Source of the DNA: CAYVVT01 sp964454335
Lineage (GTDB): Bacteria > Fidelibacterota > UBA8477 > JABMPR01
Assembly: GCA_964454335.1 (NCBI GenBank)
Contig: CAYVVT010000005.1
Location: 1-64,000 of the forward strand
Reading direction: 5' to 3'
Length of the DNA: 64,000 bases
A model generated the notes under the pieces. It was not told the origin of the DNA. It worked only from the letters and a program-made list of their open reading frames with translations, and did no database searches. Positions within the stretch are counted from its first letter, which is position 1. Every line of letters starts with the position of its first letter. Positions 7,313-16,516 of this stretch are shown piece by piece. A program made the position numbers and the translations under genes.

Positions 7313-8614
7313 ATGTCAGTTCAAATTGACCAGATCGATCTTGATCGCAAAGAAGAGTACTACACGGGTTCTGTCCAGAATATCTATACCGTGGCCGAGA
7401 ACGAAGATCTGCTGATCAGTGAAACGACGGTGGGGGGCTCAGTATTCGATGTCGGAACCATTTTTTCCATAGCAGGCAGTGATACGGCCCGGGCCGCATT
7501 CCGTCACCTCATTTACCGGAACCTCATGGATCCCCGTTCCTGGGTTGAGGTGGAGAAGTACCTTGCGGACATTGGAGGTCAGGCCTCGCTGAATGCCAGC
7601 ACATCTCTGAAGAGCACGCTTGAAGACTTGAAACAGAACGGTCTCAGAACCCATCACGTCGGCATGATCGAAGCCACTACAGGCAGGATCTTCTCCACGG
7701 GAAATCCTCCCGAACTGAGCAACCTGACCCTCATCAGCAAATTCCAGGTGAAGAAACCAGAACCTAAGAAGGTCATGCAGTGGCATTTCTATGATTACGA
7801 ACAGTACCACCATCTGGATGGCTATGTCATCCCGCTGGAGTACATCGTACGTTTCGGGGTCACCAGTGGTTCTTCCATCCTGAGGAAATACAATGCCCTC
7901 AGTGAAAAAGGCCGTCAAATGTATATGCAGGAACTGGGTCTGGATGGGGATCTGGTGCAGTGGACCCAGTTCGGATCGCCCATCATCGATTTTACAACCA
8001 AATACGAACCTGAAGATCGCAATATCAATCGTCAGGAAGCCGTCATGATGGCCGGTATCGAAGGTGATCTGTTTGCGCAGACCATGACCCGCGCCATCCT
8101 GGCCTCTTACATGGTGTCCTGGGTGTTCAATAAAATGGGCCTCTATCTCTGGGATCTGAAATGGGAGATCGCTACCCGGGATGGTGAATTGATCTTCGTC
8201 GATACCATCGATACCGATTCCGTGAGGGCCACCCTGGCCGTGGAACGGGATGGACATCATTACTACGTCCATTTCAACAAACAGGCCATGCGGGATTATT
8301 ACAAGATCGCTGCCAGTGACTGGTACGCTGATGTGAATGCTGCCAAGAAGGAAGCCGCCAGGACCGGCGCAGCCTTCACCTCCATTCTTAAAGCAGGGCA
8401 GGACGCTGGTAAATATGCTCCGACTCCCGAGATCGATGAACGGTTCATGGCATTGCAGGAACGCAAGTTCAGCATGATCAAACGTTTCATCAGTGAGGAG
8501 GGCAGAGGCGGCCAGTATCGTGAAGAAGCCCTGGAGATTGCCAACGCCGAAGTGGACTATTTCCTCTCGACCGATAAACCGGATCTGTACAAAGAAATGA
8601 ATGCCATCGACTGA
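7313..8614 (+). CDS. purC: Divergent long SAICAR synthetase (PurC-like)
   Basis: A 433-aa protein, much longer than the usual 235-300 aa of PurC. PurC-like landmarks are in order: YTGSVQNIY (17-25, the N-terminal ATP-loop strand), IPLEYIVRFGVTSGSS (173-188, equivalent of EVVVRNxxxGS), DFTTKYEPEDRNI (226-238), LYLWDLKWEI (277-286, equivalent of ILADTKFEFG) and DTIDTDSVR (297-305, equivalent of DExxTPDSxR). Insertions between residues 45 and 170 and a long C-terminal tail account for the extra size. Position between purE and purS, where purC belongs, supports the call. GGAGAGG lies just upstream of the ATG. It would ligate aspartate to CAIR. Activity is inferred from motifs and context. Confidence 0.75.
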   Translation: MSVQIDQIDLDRKEEYYTGSVQNIYTVAENEDLLISETTVGGSVFDVGTIFSIAGSDTARAAFRHLIYRNLMDPRSWVEVEKYLADIGGQASLNASTSLKSTLEDLKQNGLRTHHVGMIEATTGRIFSTGNPPELSNLTLISKFQVKKPEPKKVMQWHFYDYEQYHHLDGYVIPLEYIVRFGVTSGSSILRKYNALSEKGRQMYMQELGLDGDLVQWTQFGSPIIDFTTKYEPEDRNINRQEAVMMAGIEGDLFAQTMTRAILASYMVSWVFNKMGLYLWDLKWEIATRDGELIFVDTIDTDSVRATLAVERDGHHYYVHFNKQAMRDYYKIAASDWYADVNAAKKEAARTGAAFTSILKAGQDAGKYAPTPEIDERFMALQERKFSMIKRFISEEGRGGQYREEALEIANAEVDYFLSTDKPDLYKEMNAID

Positions 8615-8650
8615 TATCGAGGCAGGACCATAGAAAGGGTTGATGACCAT

Positions 8651-8899
8651 ATGCTAAAGGCTCAAGTACACGTCATGTTGAAGAAGGGGATCTTCGATCC
8701 ACAGGGTCAGGCAGTTATGCATGGTCTGGAATCGGTGGGTTTCCAAACAGTGAAGCAGGTTCGGATCGGGAAGGTCATCGAGCTTTCCCTGGACATGACC
8801 GACAAGACAGAAGCGGACCGGGTCGTGAATGACATGTGTGACCAGATGCTGGCCAATCCCATTGTAGAATCCTACAGTTACGACATCCTGGAGGCCTGA
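8651..8899 (+). CDS. purS: FGAM synthase subunit PurS
   Basis: An 82-aa small subunit bridging PurQ and PurL in the three-part formylglycinamidine synthase. It has the family pattern of a ferredoxin-like fold: VHVMLKKGIFDPQG, GLESVGFQTVKQVRIGKVIEL, and a C-terminal NPIVESYSYDI. Its stop overlaps the purQ start as TGATG, so the two are likely translationally coupled. Confidence 0.95.
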   Translation: MLKAQVHVMLKKGIFDPQGQAVMHGLESVGFQTVKQVRIGKVIELSLDMTDKTEADRVVNDMCDQMLANPIVESYSYDILEA

Positions 8900-9594
8900 T
8901 GAAATTCGGTGTGATGCTTTTTCCAGGCTCGAACTGCGCCGAGGATTGTTTCCATGCCCTCGATGTGATCCTGGGCAAGGATACACGTTACATGTGGCAC
9001 AAGGAAAGGGATCTGGGTGACGTTGACGCCATCATCATACCCGGGGGATTCTCATATGGTGACTATCTCCGCCCCGGGGCCATCGCTCATCTTTCACCCG
9101 CCATGACCTCAGTGAAGGAATTTGCCAGGAAGGGCGGTATGGTTGTAGGTATCTGCAACGGTTTCCAGATCCTCACGGAAACACGTATCCTGCCGGGCAG
9201 TCTGTGCAGGAACACCGGACTTAAGTTCATCTGCGAGGATCAGATCCTGAAAGTGGAACACAGCCACAGCAGCTTCACCAACGCCTATGCTGACGGTGAG
9301 CTCATCACCTGCCCCATTGCTCACAACGAAGGCAACTACTATGCGGACGATGAGACCATCCAGGAGCTCGAGGAGGACAATCAGGTTCTCTTCCGCTACT
9401 CGAATGCGGCAGGCACGGTGGATGACAGCACAAATCCCAATGGATCCATAAACAATATCGCCGGTATCGTCAACCGTACCGGAAATGTGCTGGGTATGAT
9501 GCCCCATCCTGAACGCAGCAGTGATCCACGTACGGGTCTAACCGGTGGTGACCGTGTATTCCGCTCAATGATCAACTATCTGGAATCCCGCTAG
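8899..9594 (+). CDS. purQ: FGAM synthase glutaminase subunit PurQ
   Basis: A 231-aa class I glutamine amidotransferase supplying ammonia to PurL. Nucleophile Cys86 lies in VVGICNGFQIL, and His203/Glu205 in HPERSSD complete the triad. IIPGGFSYGDYLRPGA is the family's N-terminal signature. It overlaps purS by 1 nt and lies 24 nt before purL. Confidence 0.96.
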   Translation: MKFGVMLFPGSNCAEDCFHALDVILGKDTRYMWHKERDLGDVDAIIIPGGFSYGDYLRPGAIAHLSPAMTSVKEFARKGGMVVGICNGFQILTETRILPGSLCRNTGLKFICEDQILKVEHSHSSFTNAYADGELITCPIAHNEGNYYADDETIQELEEDNQVLFRYSNAAGTVDDSTNPNGSINNIAGIVNRTGNVLGMMPHPERSSDPRTGLTGGDRVFRSMINYLESR

Positions 9595-9618
9595 GTCGGG
9601 AAAGGACATAATTGCCCC

Positions 9619-11832
9619 ATGGAAAAACCGATCTGGGAACAGGCAGGCCTGACCAAAGAAGAATATGATCTCGTCCTGGAGCAGTTGGGACGGGAGCCAA
9701 ATGAAGTTGAACTGGCACTTTACAGCCAGATGTGGTCCGAACACTGCGGTTACAAGAATACGCGTCCGATCTTTACGCATTTTCCTACCACAGGACCACG
9801 GATCCTGCAGGGACCGGGTGAGAACGCAGGCATCGTTGACATAGACGACGATGAGGTGATCACATTCAAGATCGAAAGTCACAACCATCCCTCAGCCATT
9901 GCACCCTTTGAAGGTGCTGCCACGGGTGTAGGCGGGATCATCCGTGATGTGCTGGCCATGGGTGCCTTTCCCATCGCCTCCCTGAATTCCCTGCATTTCA
10001 GCAATCCGGGAGAACGCGGCCATACCCGCTGGCTCATTTCAGAAGTGGTGCACGGTATTGGAGAATACGGTAATTGTGTTGGAGTACCCACCGTGGCTGG
10101 TGAGGTGCGTTTTGCTGAGGCTTACCGCGGGAATCCGCTGGTGAACGCCATGTGCGTGGGCTACATGAAGAAATCAGAGATCAAGAAAGCCATCGCTTCG
10201 GGACCCGGCAACAGTATCATGATCGTCGGCAACGGAACCGGCCGTGACGGAATGGGTGGTGCCAGCTTCGCCTCCAGGGAACTGGATGAGGAGACTGCCG
10301 AAGAGCGCAGTGCAATCCAGGTTGGCGATCCCTTCATGGAAAAATGCCTCATTGACGCCTGTCTGGAGGTTTTCAAAGAGGAATACGTGGTAGGTGTCCA
10401 GGACATGGGTGCTGCCGGGATCCTTTCTTCCTCGGTAGAGACCGCCCACAAGGCCGGGAATGGCGTAGAGATCGATGTGGCGCTGGTTCCTCAGCGGGAG
10501 GAGAACATGACCCCTGCCGAGGTGATGATCTCTGAAAGCCAGGAACGCATGCTGCTCATCGTGCAGAAGGGTATGGAAGACGAAGTGAACAAGATCTTCC
10601 ATAAATGGGATCTACATGCGGTGACCTTCGGCCGGGTTACGAATGACGGTTACTATCGCGTTCTCGAGAACGGTGTCACGGTTGGTGAAGTACCTGTAGG
10701 ATCACTTATGGATGCACCTACATATGTCCGGGATGGCGTCCCACCTGCACACCTTACCAGAACACAGGCTTTCGATCCATCCACAATTGAAGTACCCGGC
10801 GATCTGAACACAGTTTTGCTGCGATTGCTGGAAGCCCCGAACATCTGTTCCAAGGAATGGGTCTATCGTCAGTACGATTACCGGGTACAGGTGAACACCA
10901 TCGTAAGCCCCGGGTCTGATGCAGCCATTCTCCAGATCAAGGGCCGGGACAAGGCCATCGGGCTCACCACTGACTCCAACGGTCGCTATGGCTATCTCAA
11001 TCCCTATCGGGGAGCCCAGATCGTCGTATCCGAAGCCGCACGCAACCTGGTGGCATCCGGGGCGGAGCCCATTGCGATAACCGATGGATTGAATTTTGGG
11101 AATCCAGAGAAACCTGAGGTCTACTACCAGCTCGAACAGTCCATCATTGGCATGAGCGAAGCCTGTCGAGCGATGAACACACCAGTGATCAGCGGCAACG
11201 CAAGCCTGTATAACCAGACACCGGAGTTCGGGGCGATCTATCCCACCCCCATCATTGGGATGGCAGGCCTGGTGAAATCATTGGAGCATGTCACCACTGC
11301 CGATTTCAAGGATCAGGATGAATACATCCTGCTGGTAGGTGAGACCCTTGATGAGCTTGGTGCCAGCGAATACCTGGCCAGCATTCATGACCAGGTCACC
11401 GGCGATGTACCTGCTCTGGATCTGGATATTGAAAAAGCCAATCAGGATTTTGTCCTGGAGCAGATCAGAGCCGGGAATATCACGGCTGCACACGATGTGG
11501 GTGATGGCGGCCTGGCAGTGGCTCTGGCTGAATCGGCGCTGCAGGGAGACCTTGGGTGTCATATCCAACTTGACGACGAGATCCGTGCAGATGCCCTCCT
11601 CTTTGGTGAGAGCCAGTCCCGCTTCATCCTCACGGTAACACCTGAGGATCATGAGAAGGTTATTGCATCCGCCGCGGAGCATGGGATCCCGATACAGTCC
11701 ATCGGCCGGGTCACCGAGGATCGATCCTTCTCGATCTCTGTGAACACCGCCAATCTGATTAACGTAACGGTGGAAGAGCTGTCCGCAGCTTTCAACAATG
11801 GATTTGTCAAGATGATGGAACCCGGCAGCTGA
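9619..11832 (+). CDS. purL: FGAM synthase synthetase subunit PurL (small type)
   Basis: A 737-aa ATP-dependent subunit converting FGAR to FGAM. SEHCGYKNTRP near residue 38, KIESHNHPSAIAPFEGAATGVGG near 87 and GDGGLAVALAESAL near 635 are conserved AIR-synthetase-fold motifs of the two repeats. The length is that of small PurL, which needs PurS and PurQ, both encoded just upstream; the large fused PurL is about 1300 aa. It ends overlapping the purF start by 1 nt (TGATG). Confidence 0.96.
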   Translation: MEKPIWEQAGLTKEEYDLVLEQLGREPNEVELALYSQMWSEHCGYKNTRPIFTHFPTTGPRILQGPGENAGIVDIDDDEVITFKIESHNHPSAIAPFEGAATGVGGIIRDVLAMGAFPIASLNSLHFSNPGERGHTRWLISEVVHGIGEYGNCVGVPTVAGEVRFAEAYRGNPLVNAMCVGYMKKSEIKKAIASGPGNSIMIVGNGTGRDGMGGASFASRELDEETAEERSAIQVGDPFMEKCLIDACLEVFKEEYVVGVQDMGAAGILSSSVETAHKAGNGVEIDVALVPQREENMTPAEVMISESQERMLLIVQKGMEDEVNKIFHKWDLHAVTFGRVTNDGYYRVLENGVTVGEVPVGSLMDAPTYVRDGVPPAHLTRTQAFDPSTIEVPGDLNTVLLRLLEAPNICSKEWVYRQYDYRVQVNTIVSPGSDAAILQIKGRDKAIGLTTDSNGRYGYLNPYRGAQIVVSEAARNLVASGAEPIAITDGLNFGNPEKPEVYYQLEQSIIGMSEACRAMNTPVISGNASLYNQTPEFGAIYPTPIIGMAGLVKSLEHVTTADFKDQDEYILLVGETLDELGASEYLASIHDQVTGDVPALDLDIEKANQDFVLEQIRAGNITAAHDVGDGGLAVALAESALQGDLGCHIQLDDEIRADALLFGESQSRFILTVTPEDHEKVIASAAEHGIPIQSIGRVTEDRSFSISVNTANLINVTVEELSAAFNNGFVKMMEPGS

Positions 11833-13202
11833 TGGCCAAGCTGCAGGAAGAATGCGGCCTCTTCGGCATGTTCAACGGTGCCGAGAACAATGCTGCCGAA
11901 TTGACCTACTACGGTCTTTTCGCGCAACAGCACCGCGGTCAGGAAAGTGCCGGTATCGCCAGTAGCGATGGCAACACCATCACCTACTACAAGGATGAAG
12001 GTCTGGTCCAGGAAGTCTTTGACCAGAAGATCCTCAAATTCCTCAGTGGTCATCACGCCATCGGTCACGTGCGCTATTCCACGACCGGCAGCAATCGATT
12101 TGAGAATGCCCAACCGCTGGTGATCAACTACCACGATGGTCAGATGGGGCTGGCCCATAATGGGAACCTGGTGAACACCAGCGTACTTGCCGGTGAACTG
12201 GAACAACAGGGTGCCATCTTCCAGTCCACCACGGATTCTGAGACCATTCTGAAGCTGATCGCCCGACACGCCCAGACCGAGGATACGCTGGAAGCAGCGG
12301 TGCGCCAGACCATGAACCAGATCCGAGGGGGGTATAGTATTCTACTCATTACTGCAGATCGACTCATTGCATTTCGTGATCCGAACGGTCTGCGGCCACT
12401 GTGTATGGGAAAACTGGGCGCAGCGACCCTGTTTGCGTCCGAGAGTTGTGCCATAGACGCCGTTCGTGGGGAGTTCGTCCGGCACGTCCGGCCGGGTGAG
12501 ATCGTGAGCGTCAGCGCTGACGGCATCACTTCAGATATCGTCGATGTGCAGGAAACGAATTTCTGCTCCTTTGAATTCGTTTATTTTGCCCGTACCGACT
12601 CGGATCTCGAAGGTCTGAATGTCTACCAGGCACGGATCAACATGGGTCACCAGCTCTATCGGGAATCCCAGCGCAAGGCAGACCTCGTCATCGATATTCC
12701 TGATTCCGGGACGGCGGCAGCCATTGGTTATTCCCAGGCTTCCGGTGTTCCCTTTGACAAGGGATTCTACCGCAATGCCTACATCGGCAGGACCTTCATC
12801 AAACCCAGTCAGGATCTTCGTGAGATCGGTGTCAACTTCAAACTTTCCCCCATACAGCACAATGTTGCCGGCAAAAGTGTCATCATGATCGATGATTCCA
12901 TCGTCCGGGGAACGACCATGACCCGTATCGTGGCTTCTCTGCGGAAGGCAGGAGCCCGGGAGATCCATGTCATGATCAGTTCACCACCGGTGAGCTACAG
13001 CTGCTTCTACGGCATCGATACACCCAATCGCGAGCAGCTCATCGCTGGTACTCATTCAGTAGAAGAGATCCGGAGGGTTATTGGCGCTGATAGTCTTACA
13101 TATTTATCTTTGGATGGGTTGAGAAGCTCTCTTAAGGAGAGTGACCTGGGGAGTTGTTTTGCCTGCTTTGAGGGTAAGTATCCGGTGAACCTGGAGAATT
13201 AG
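11832..13202 (+). CDS. purF: Amidophosphoribosyltransferase
   Basis: A 456-aa enzyme for the first step of purine synthesis, PRPP plus glutamine to phosphoribosylamine. The N terminus MAKLQEE-CGLFG predicts removal of a 7-residue propeptide to expose Cys8. The PRPP loop VIMIDDSIVRGTT lies near residue 355. Cysteines in SYSCFYG and LGSCFACF fit the 4Fe-4S cluster of the Bacillus-type enzyme. The start overlaps the purL stop by 1 nt, and purM follows 2 nt later. The N-terminal Cys supports the chosen start. Confidence 0.96.
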   Translation: MAKLQEECGLFGMFNGAENNAAELTYYGLFAQQHRGQESAGIASSDGNTITYYKDEGLVQEVFDQKILKFLSGHHAIGHVRYSTTGSNRFENAQPLVINYHDGQMGLAHNGNLVNTSVLAGELEQQGAIFQSTTDSETILKLIARHAQTEDTLEAAVRQTMNQIRGGYSILLITADRLIAFRDPNGLRPLCMGKLGAATLFASESCAIDAVRGEFVRHVRPGEIVSVSADGITSDIVDVQETNFCSFEFVYFARTDSDLEGLNVYQARINMGHQLYRESQRKADLVIDIPDSGTAAAIGYSQASGVPFDKGFYRNAYIGRTFIKPSQDLREIGVNFKLSPIQHNVAGKSVIMIDDSIVRGTTMTRIVASLRKAGAREIHVMISSPPVSYSCFYGIDTPNREQLIAGTHSVEEIRRVIGADSLTYLSLDGLRSSLKESDLGSCFACFEGKYPVNLEN

Positions 13203-13204
13203 GA

Positions 13205-14227
13205 ATGCCCATTCGCTATAAAGATGCCGGCGTCGACGTCCAACGTGGTTATGAAGCAGTACAGCGCATGAAATCGGCGGTTGAATCCACACATGGCCCT
13301 GAAGTACTCAGTGGCATCGGTGGATTCGGAGGGCTTTTTGCTCCTGATATGCAGAATTACAGGCAACCCGTACTGGTTTCCGGTACCGATGGTGTGGGGA
13401 CCAAACTGAAACTGGCCTTCGCCCTGGACAAACATGATACGGTGGGTATCGATTGTGTCGCCATGTGTGTGAACGATGTGATCTGTACCGGGGCCAAACC
13501 GCTGTTCTTCCTGGATTACATCGCTACGGGTCTTCTGGAGCCCGGACAGGTTGAAGCAGTGGTAACGGGGATTGCCGCAGGATGCCGCCAGGCGGGTGCA
13601 GCGCTGGTGGGAGGGGAAACCGCAGAGATGCCCGGATTCTATACCCGCGGCGAATACGATGTTGCAGGATTCTGTGTCGGGATGGTAGAACGTGATCGCA
13701 TCATCGAAGGCGACGGTATCCGATCCGGTGACGCTCTGCTGGGTCTGGCATCCAGCGGAGTACATTCGAATGGATTCTCCCTGATCCGCAGGATCATACC
13801 CGAAGAAAGCTGGAGCGAGGATTTCCAGGGACAGTCCCTGGGTGACGTCCTGCTTCAGCCAACCCGGATCTATGTCAAGGCCGTGCAGAGTTTGATCGGA
13901 GAAATTTCCATCGGTGGTATAGCACACATAACCGGGGGCGGCTTCATCGAGAATATTCCACGTGTTCTGAGCGCCGGGCTAACAGCTGTAATTGACCAGA
14001 ATTCCTGGCCGACGCATGCAATATTCATGCGGATCCAGGAGCTGGCCGAACTGGACGATGAAGAAATGTACAATACCTTTAACATGGGGATTGGGATGGT
14101 GGTCATCCTGCCGCAGGAAGAAGTGGCCAGGGCCCAGGCAATCCTGTCAGAAATAGATGAACCCAGCTATCTTATCGGCGAGGTCCGGGAGCGTCAACCA
14201 GGTGAGGAGGGCATATGCTTCGTTTAG
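13205..14227 (+). CDS. purM: Phosphoribosylformylglycinamidine cyclo-ligase (AIR synthetase)
   Basis: A 340-aa enzyme closing the imidazole ring. It shows the family motifs IRYKDAGVDVQRG at the N terminus, SGTDGVGTKLKLAF near residue 60, CVAMCVNDVICTGAKPLFFLDY near 90, GGETAEMPGFY near 138 and ITGGGFIENIPRVL near 245. It overlaps purN by 13 nt in a different frame, a compact arrangement that favours coupled translation. Confidence 0.96.
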   Translation: MPIRYKDAGVDVQRGYEAVQRMKSAVESTHGPEVLSGIGGFGGLFAPDMQNYRQPVLVSGTDGVGTKLKLAFALDKHDTVGIDCVAMCVNDVICTGAKPLFFLDYIATGLLEPGQVEAVVTGIAAGCRQAGAALVGGETAEMPGFYTRGEYDVAGFCVGMVERDRIIEGDGIRSGDALLGLASSGVHSNGFSLIRRIIPEESWSEDFQGQSLGDVLLQPTRIYVKAVQSLIGEISIGGIAHITGGGFIENIPRVLSAGLTAVIDQNSWPTHAIFMRIQELAELDDEEMYNTFNMGIGMVVILPQEEVARAQAILSEIDEPSYLIGEVRERQPGEEGICFV

Positions 14228-14844
14228 GTGTTTTGGTATCTGGCGGAGGTACCAATCTACAGGCCATCATGGATGCTATCGAAAAGGAAGAGCTTCCAGA
14301 TGTCAAGATCTCGGTGGTGTTATCCTCCAAGGCGGGGGTCAAGGCGCTGACCAGGGCAAAGAAGAAGAAGATCCCCACCGAAGTGGTGGAGAAGGAACAC
14401 CACGGGGAACAGGATTCATATGATGCTGCACTTGTCCGTACGCTGCAGACATACCAGGTGGACCTGGTTATCCTGGCCGGCTTCATGGCTATCCTGGGAT
14501 CCCTGTTCATCCGGAATTATGAGAACCGGATCATGAATATTCATCCGGCGTTGATCCCTTCCTTCTGCGGAAAGGGATATTATGGTCTGAAGGTACACAA
14601 GAAGGTCCTTCAGCACGGTGTCAAGGTCACAGGCGCAACCGTCCATTTTGTCACCGAGGAGGTGGACGCAGGTCCGATAATCCTGCAAAAACCGGTGATG
14701 GTACAGCCGTTCGACACACCCGAACTGCTCCAGCAACGGGTCATGGAACACGCGGAGTGGCAGATCTATCCGCAGGCGATACGCCTGTATGCTGAGGGGC
14801 GGCTGAGTATCGAAGGCCGCATCGTCAAGATCAAACAGCAATAA
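14215..14844 (+). CDS. purN: Phosphoribosylglycinamide formyltransferase (folate-dependent)
   Basis: A 209-aa enzyme transferring formyl from 10-formyl-THF to GAR. LVSGGGTNLQAIMDA at the N terminus binds the phosphate. IMNIHPALIPSF (Asn, His) and HFVTEEVDAGPIILQ (Asp) carry the catalytic residues. The loop after SF is CGKGYYGLKVH rather than the more common PGLHTHQ, a mild variation. GTGAGGAGGGCAT precedes the ATG inside the purM end. Confidence 0.95.
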   Translation: MLRLGVLVSGGGTNLQAIMDAIEKEELPDVKISVVLSSKAGVKALTRAKKKKIPTEVVEKEHHGEQDSYDAALVRTLQTYQVDLVILAGFMAILGSLFIRNYENRIMNIHPALIPSFCGKGYYGLKVHKKVLQHGVKVTGATVHFVTEEVDAGPIILQKPVMVQPFDTPELLQQRVMEHAEWQIYPQAIRLYAEGRLSIEGRIVKIKQQ

Positions 14845-14869
14845 CCAATACAAAATACGGGGAACATGA

Positions 14870-16408
14870 ATGCAGCGTGCATTACTGAGTGTCTCGGATA
14901 AAACCGGGATCGTTGAACTGGCAAAAGGTCTGGCTGAGAATGGTGTCGAACTCATTTCCACAGGTGGAACCGCAAGCCTGCTCAAGGAGAATGGTCTGCA
15001 GGTCATCGGGATCGAAGACATCACCGGTTTTCCAGAATGCCTTGACGGCAGGGTCAAAACACTTCAGCCGCAGATCCATGGTGGAATTCTGGCCAACCGT
15101 GAAATTGCGGGACATATAAGCCAGGCAGACGAACTCGGTATTCCTCTCATCGATCTGGTAGTTGTCAACCTGTACCCCTTCAAACAGACCATCGCGCGAC
15201 CGGATGTGACCCGGCAGGAGGCCATCGAAAACATTGACATCGGGGGTGTGACGCTTATCCGCGCGGCTGGCAAGAATGCCGATCATGTGCTGCTCCTCAC
15301 CGATCCCAAGGATTATCCTGCCTTTCTGGAGAAGCTGTATGGCAACAGTCTGACGAAAGAATTCGCCCATGAACTCGCACTGAAAGGATTCCGCCATACC
15401 GCGGAGTATGATGCCATGATCTCAGAGTATCTGGCGGCAGAACTGAATGATGACGAAATGCCCGATACTCTCACCTTGACCTTCGAGAAACAGCAGGGTT
15501 TGCGCTATGGTGAAAATCCCCATCAGCAAGCGGCTTTCTATCGGGACCCGGGGAATATCAAGGGTTTGCTCAGTGAAGCAAAACAGCTCAATGGCAAGGA
15601 GCTGTCCTATAACAATATCGGCGATGCGTCGGCTGCACTGGAAATGGCACGTGAATATGATGAGCCTGTGGTTGTGGCAGTGAAGCATGCGAATCCCTGT
15701 GGGATCGCCATTGCCGAAAATGTTCATGACGCCTATCTGAAAGCCTTTGCGGCTGATCCCCAGTCCATCTTCGGAGGTATCGTCGTGCTGAACAGTCAGG
15801 TGGAGGCCAACACGGCTGAAGAACTCAAAAAGATCTTCCTGGAGATCATCATAGCTCCTTCCTTCTCAACGGAAGCCCTGGACCTTCTGAAGAAAAAGAA
15901 GAATCTGAGGCTGCTGGAACTTCCCCAACTCATGGAGCCCGGCAGAGGACGACCCTGGCAGATGAAGAAAGTGGATGGTGGACTGCTCATCCAGGATCTG
16001 GACCGTGTACAGATCGATGAGGACACGCTTAAAGTGGCCACCAAGCGAGAACCGAGCGATGCAGAATGGCGTGATCTGCGCTTTGCCTGGAAAGTGGTTA
16101 AGCATACCAAATCCAACGCGATCGTCACTGCGAAAAACGGTGCCACTCTTGGCGTCGGAGGTGGGCAGACCAGCCGCGTATGGGCAGTGGAGAATGCACT
16201 GTCACGTGTGGAAAGCTCAACTGAGGGCGCAGTACTGGCATCCGATGCATTCTTCCCTTTCGCCGATTCGGTGGAATTGGCTCACAAGGCAGGCATCACT
16301 GCTGTCATACAACCCGGGGGATCGGTGAGGGATCAGGATTCCATCGATTTCTGTGACCAGCATGACATGACCATGGTGTTCACCGGGATACGACACTTTA
16401 AACATTAG
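14870..16408 (+). CDS. purH: Bifunctional AICAR transformylase / IMP cyclohydrolase
   Basis: A 512-aa enzyme for the last two steps to IMP. The N-terminal MGS-like cyclohydrolase domain (1-190) has STGGTASLL and FPECLDGRVKTLQPQIHGG; the usual TLHPK is here TLQPQ. The transformylase half has RYGENPHQQAAFY, the catalytic KHANPCG (usually KHTNPCG), and ends VFTGIRHFKH. The start at 14870 has CGGGG upstream at good distance. A 108-nt gap follows before purD, so purD may have an added promoter. Confidence 0.95.
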   Translation: MQRALLSVSDKTGIVELAKGLAENGVELISTGGTASLLKENGLQVIGIEDITGFPECLDGRVKTLQPQIHGGILANREIAGHISQADELGIPLIDLVVVNLYPFKQTIARPDVTRQEAIENIDIGGVTLIRAAGKNADHVLLLTDPKDYPAFLEKLYGNSLTKEFAHELALKGFRHTAEYDAMISEYLAAELNDDEMPDTLTLTFEKQQGLRYGENPHQQAAFYRDPGNIKGLLSEAKQLNGKELSYNNIGDASAALEMAREYDEPVVVAVKHANPCGIAIAENVHDAYLKAFAADPQSIFGGIVVLNSQVEANTAEELKKIFLEIIIAPSFSTEALDLLKKKKNLRLLELPQLMEPGRGRPWQMKKVDGGLLIQDLDRVQIDEDTLKVATKREPSDAEWRDLRFAWKVVKHTKSNAIVTAKNGATLGVGGGQTSRVWAVENALSRVESSTEGAVLASDAFFPFADSVELAHKAGITAVIQPGGSVRDQDSIDFCDQHDMTMVFTGIRHFKH

Positions 16409-16516
16409 GGAACTCAGAATACTGAGCAAGGATCTCTGAATGATGAAGGGGTGTCACCATAGCTCGTTAGGAGTTCAACGCTGCTGTTACAATACTCGAT
16501 ATTCAAGAGGTAAACC

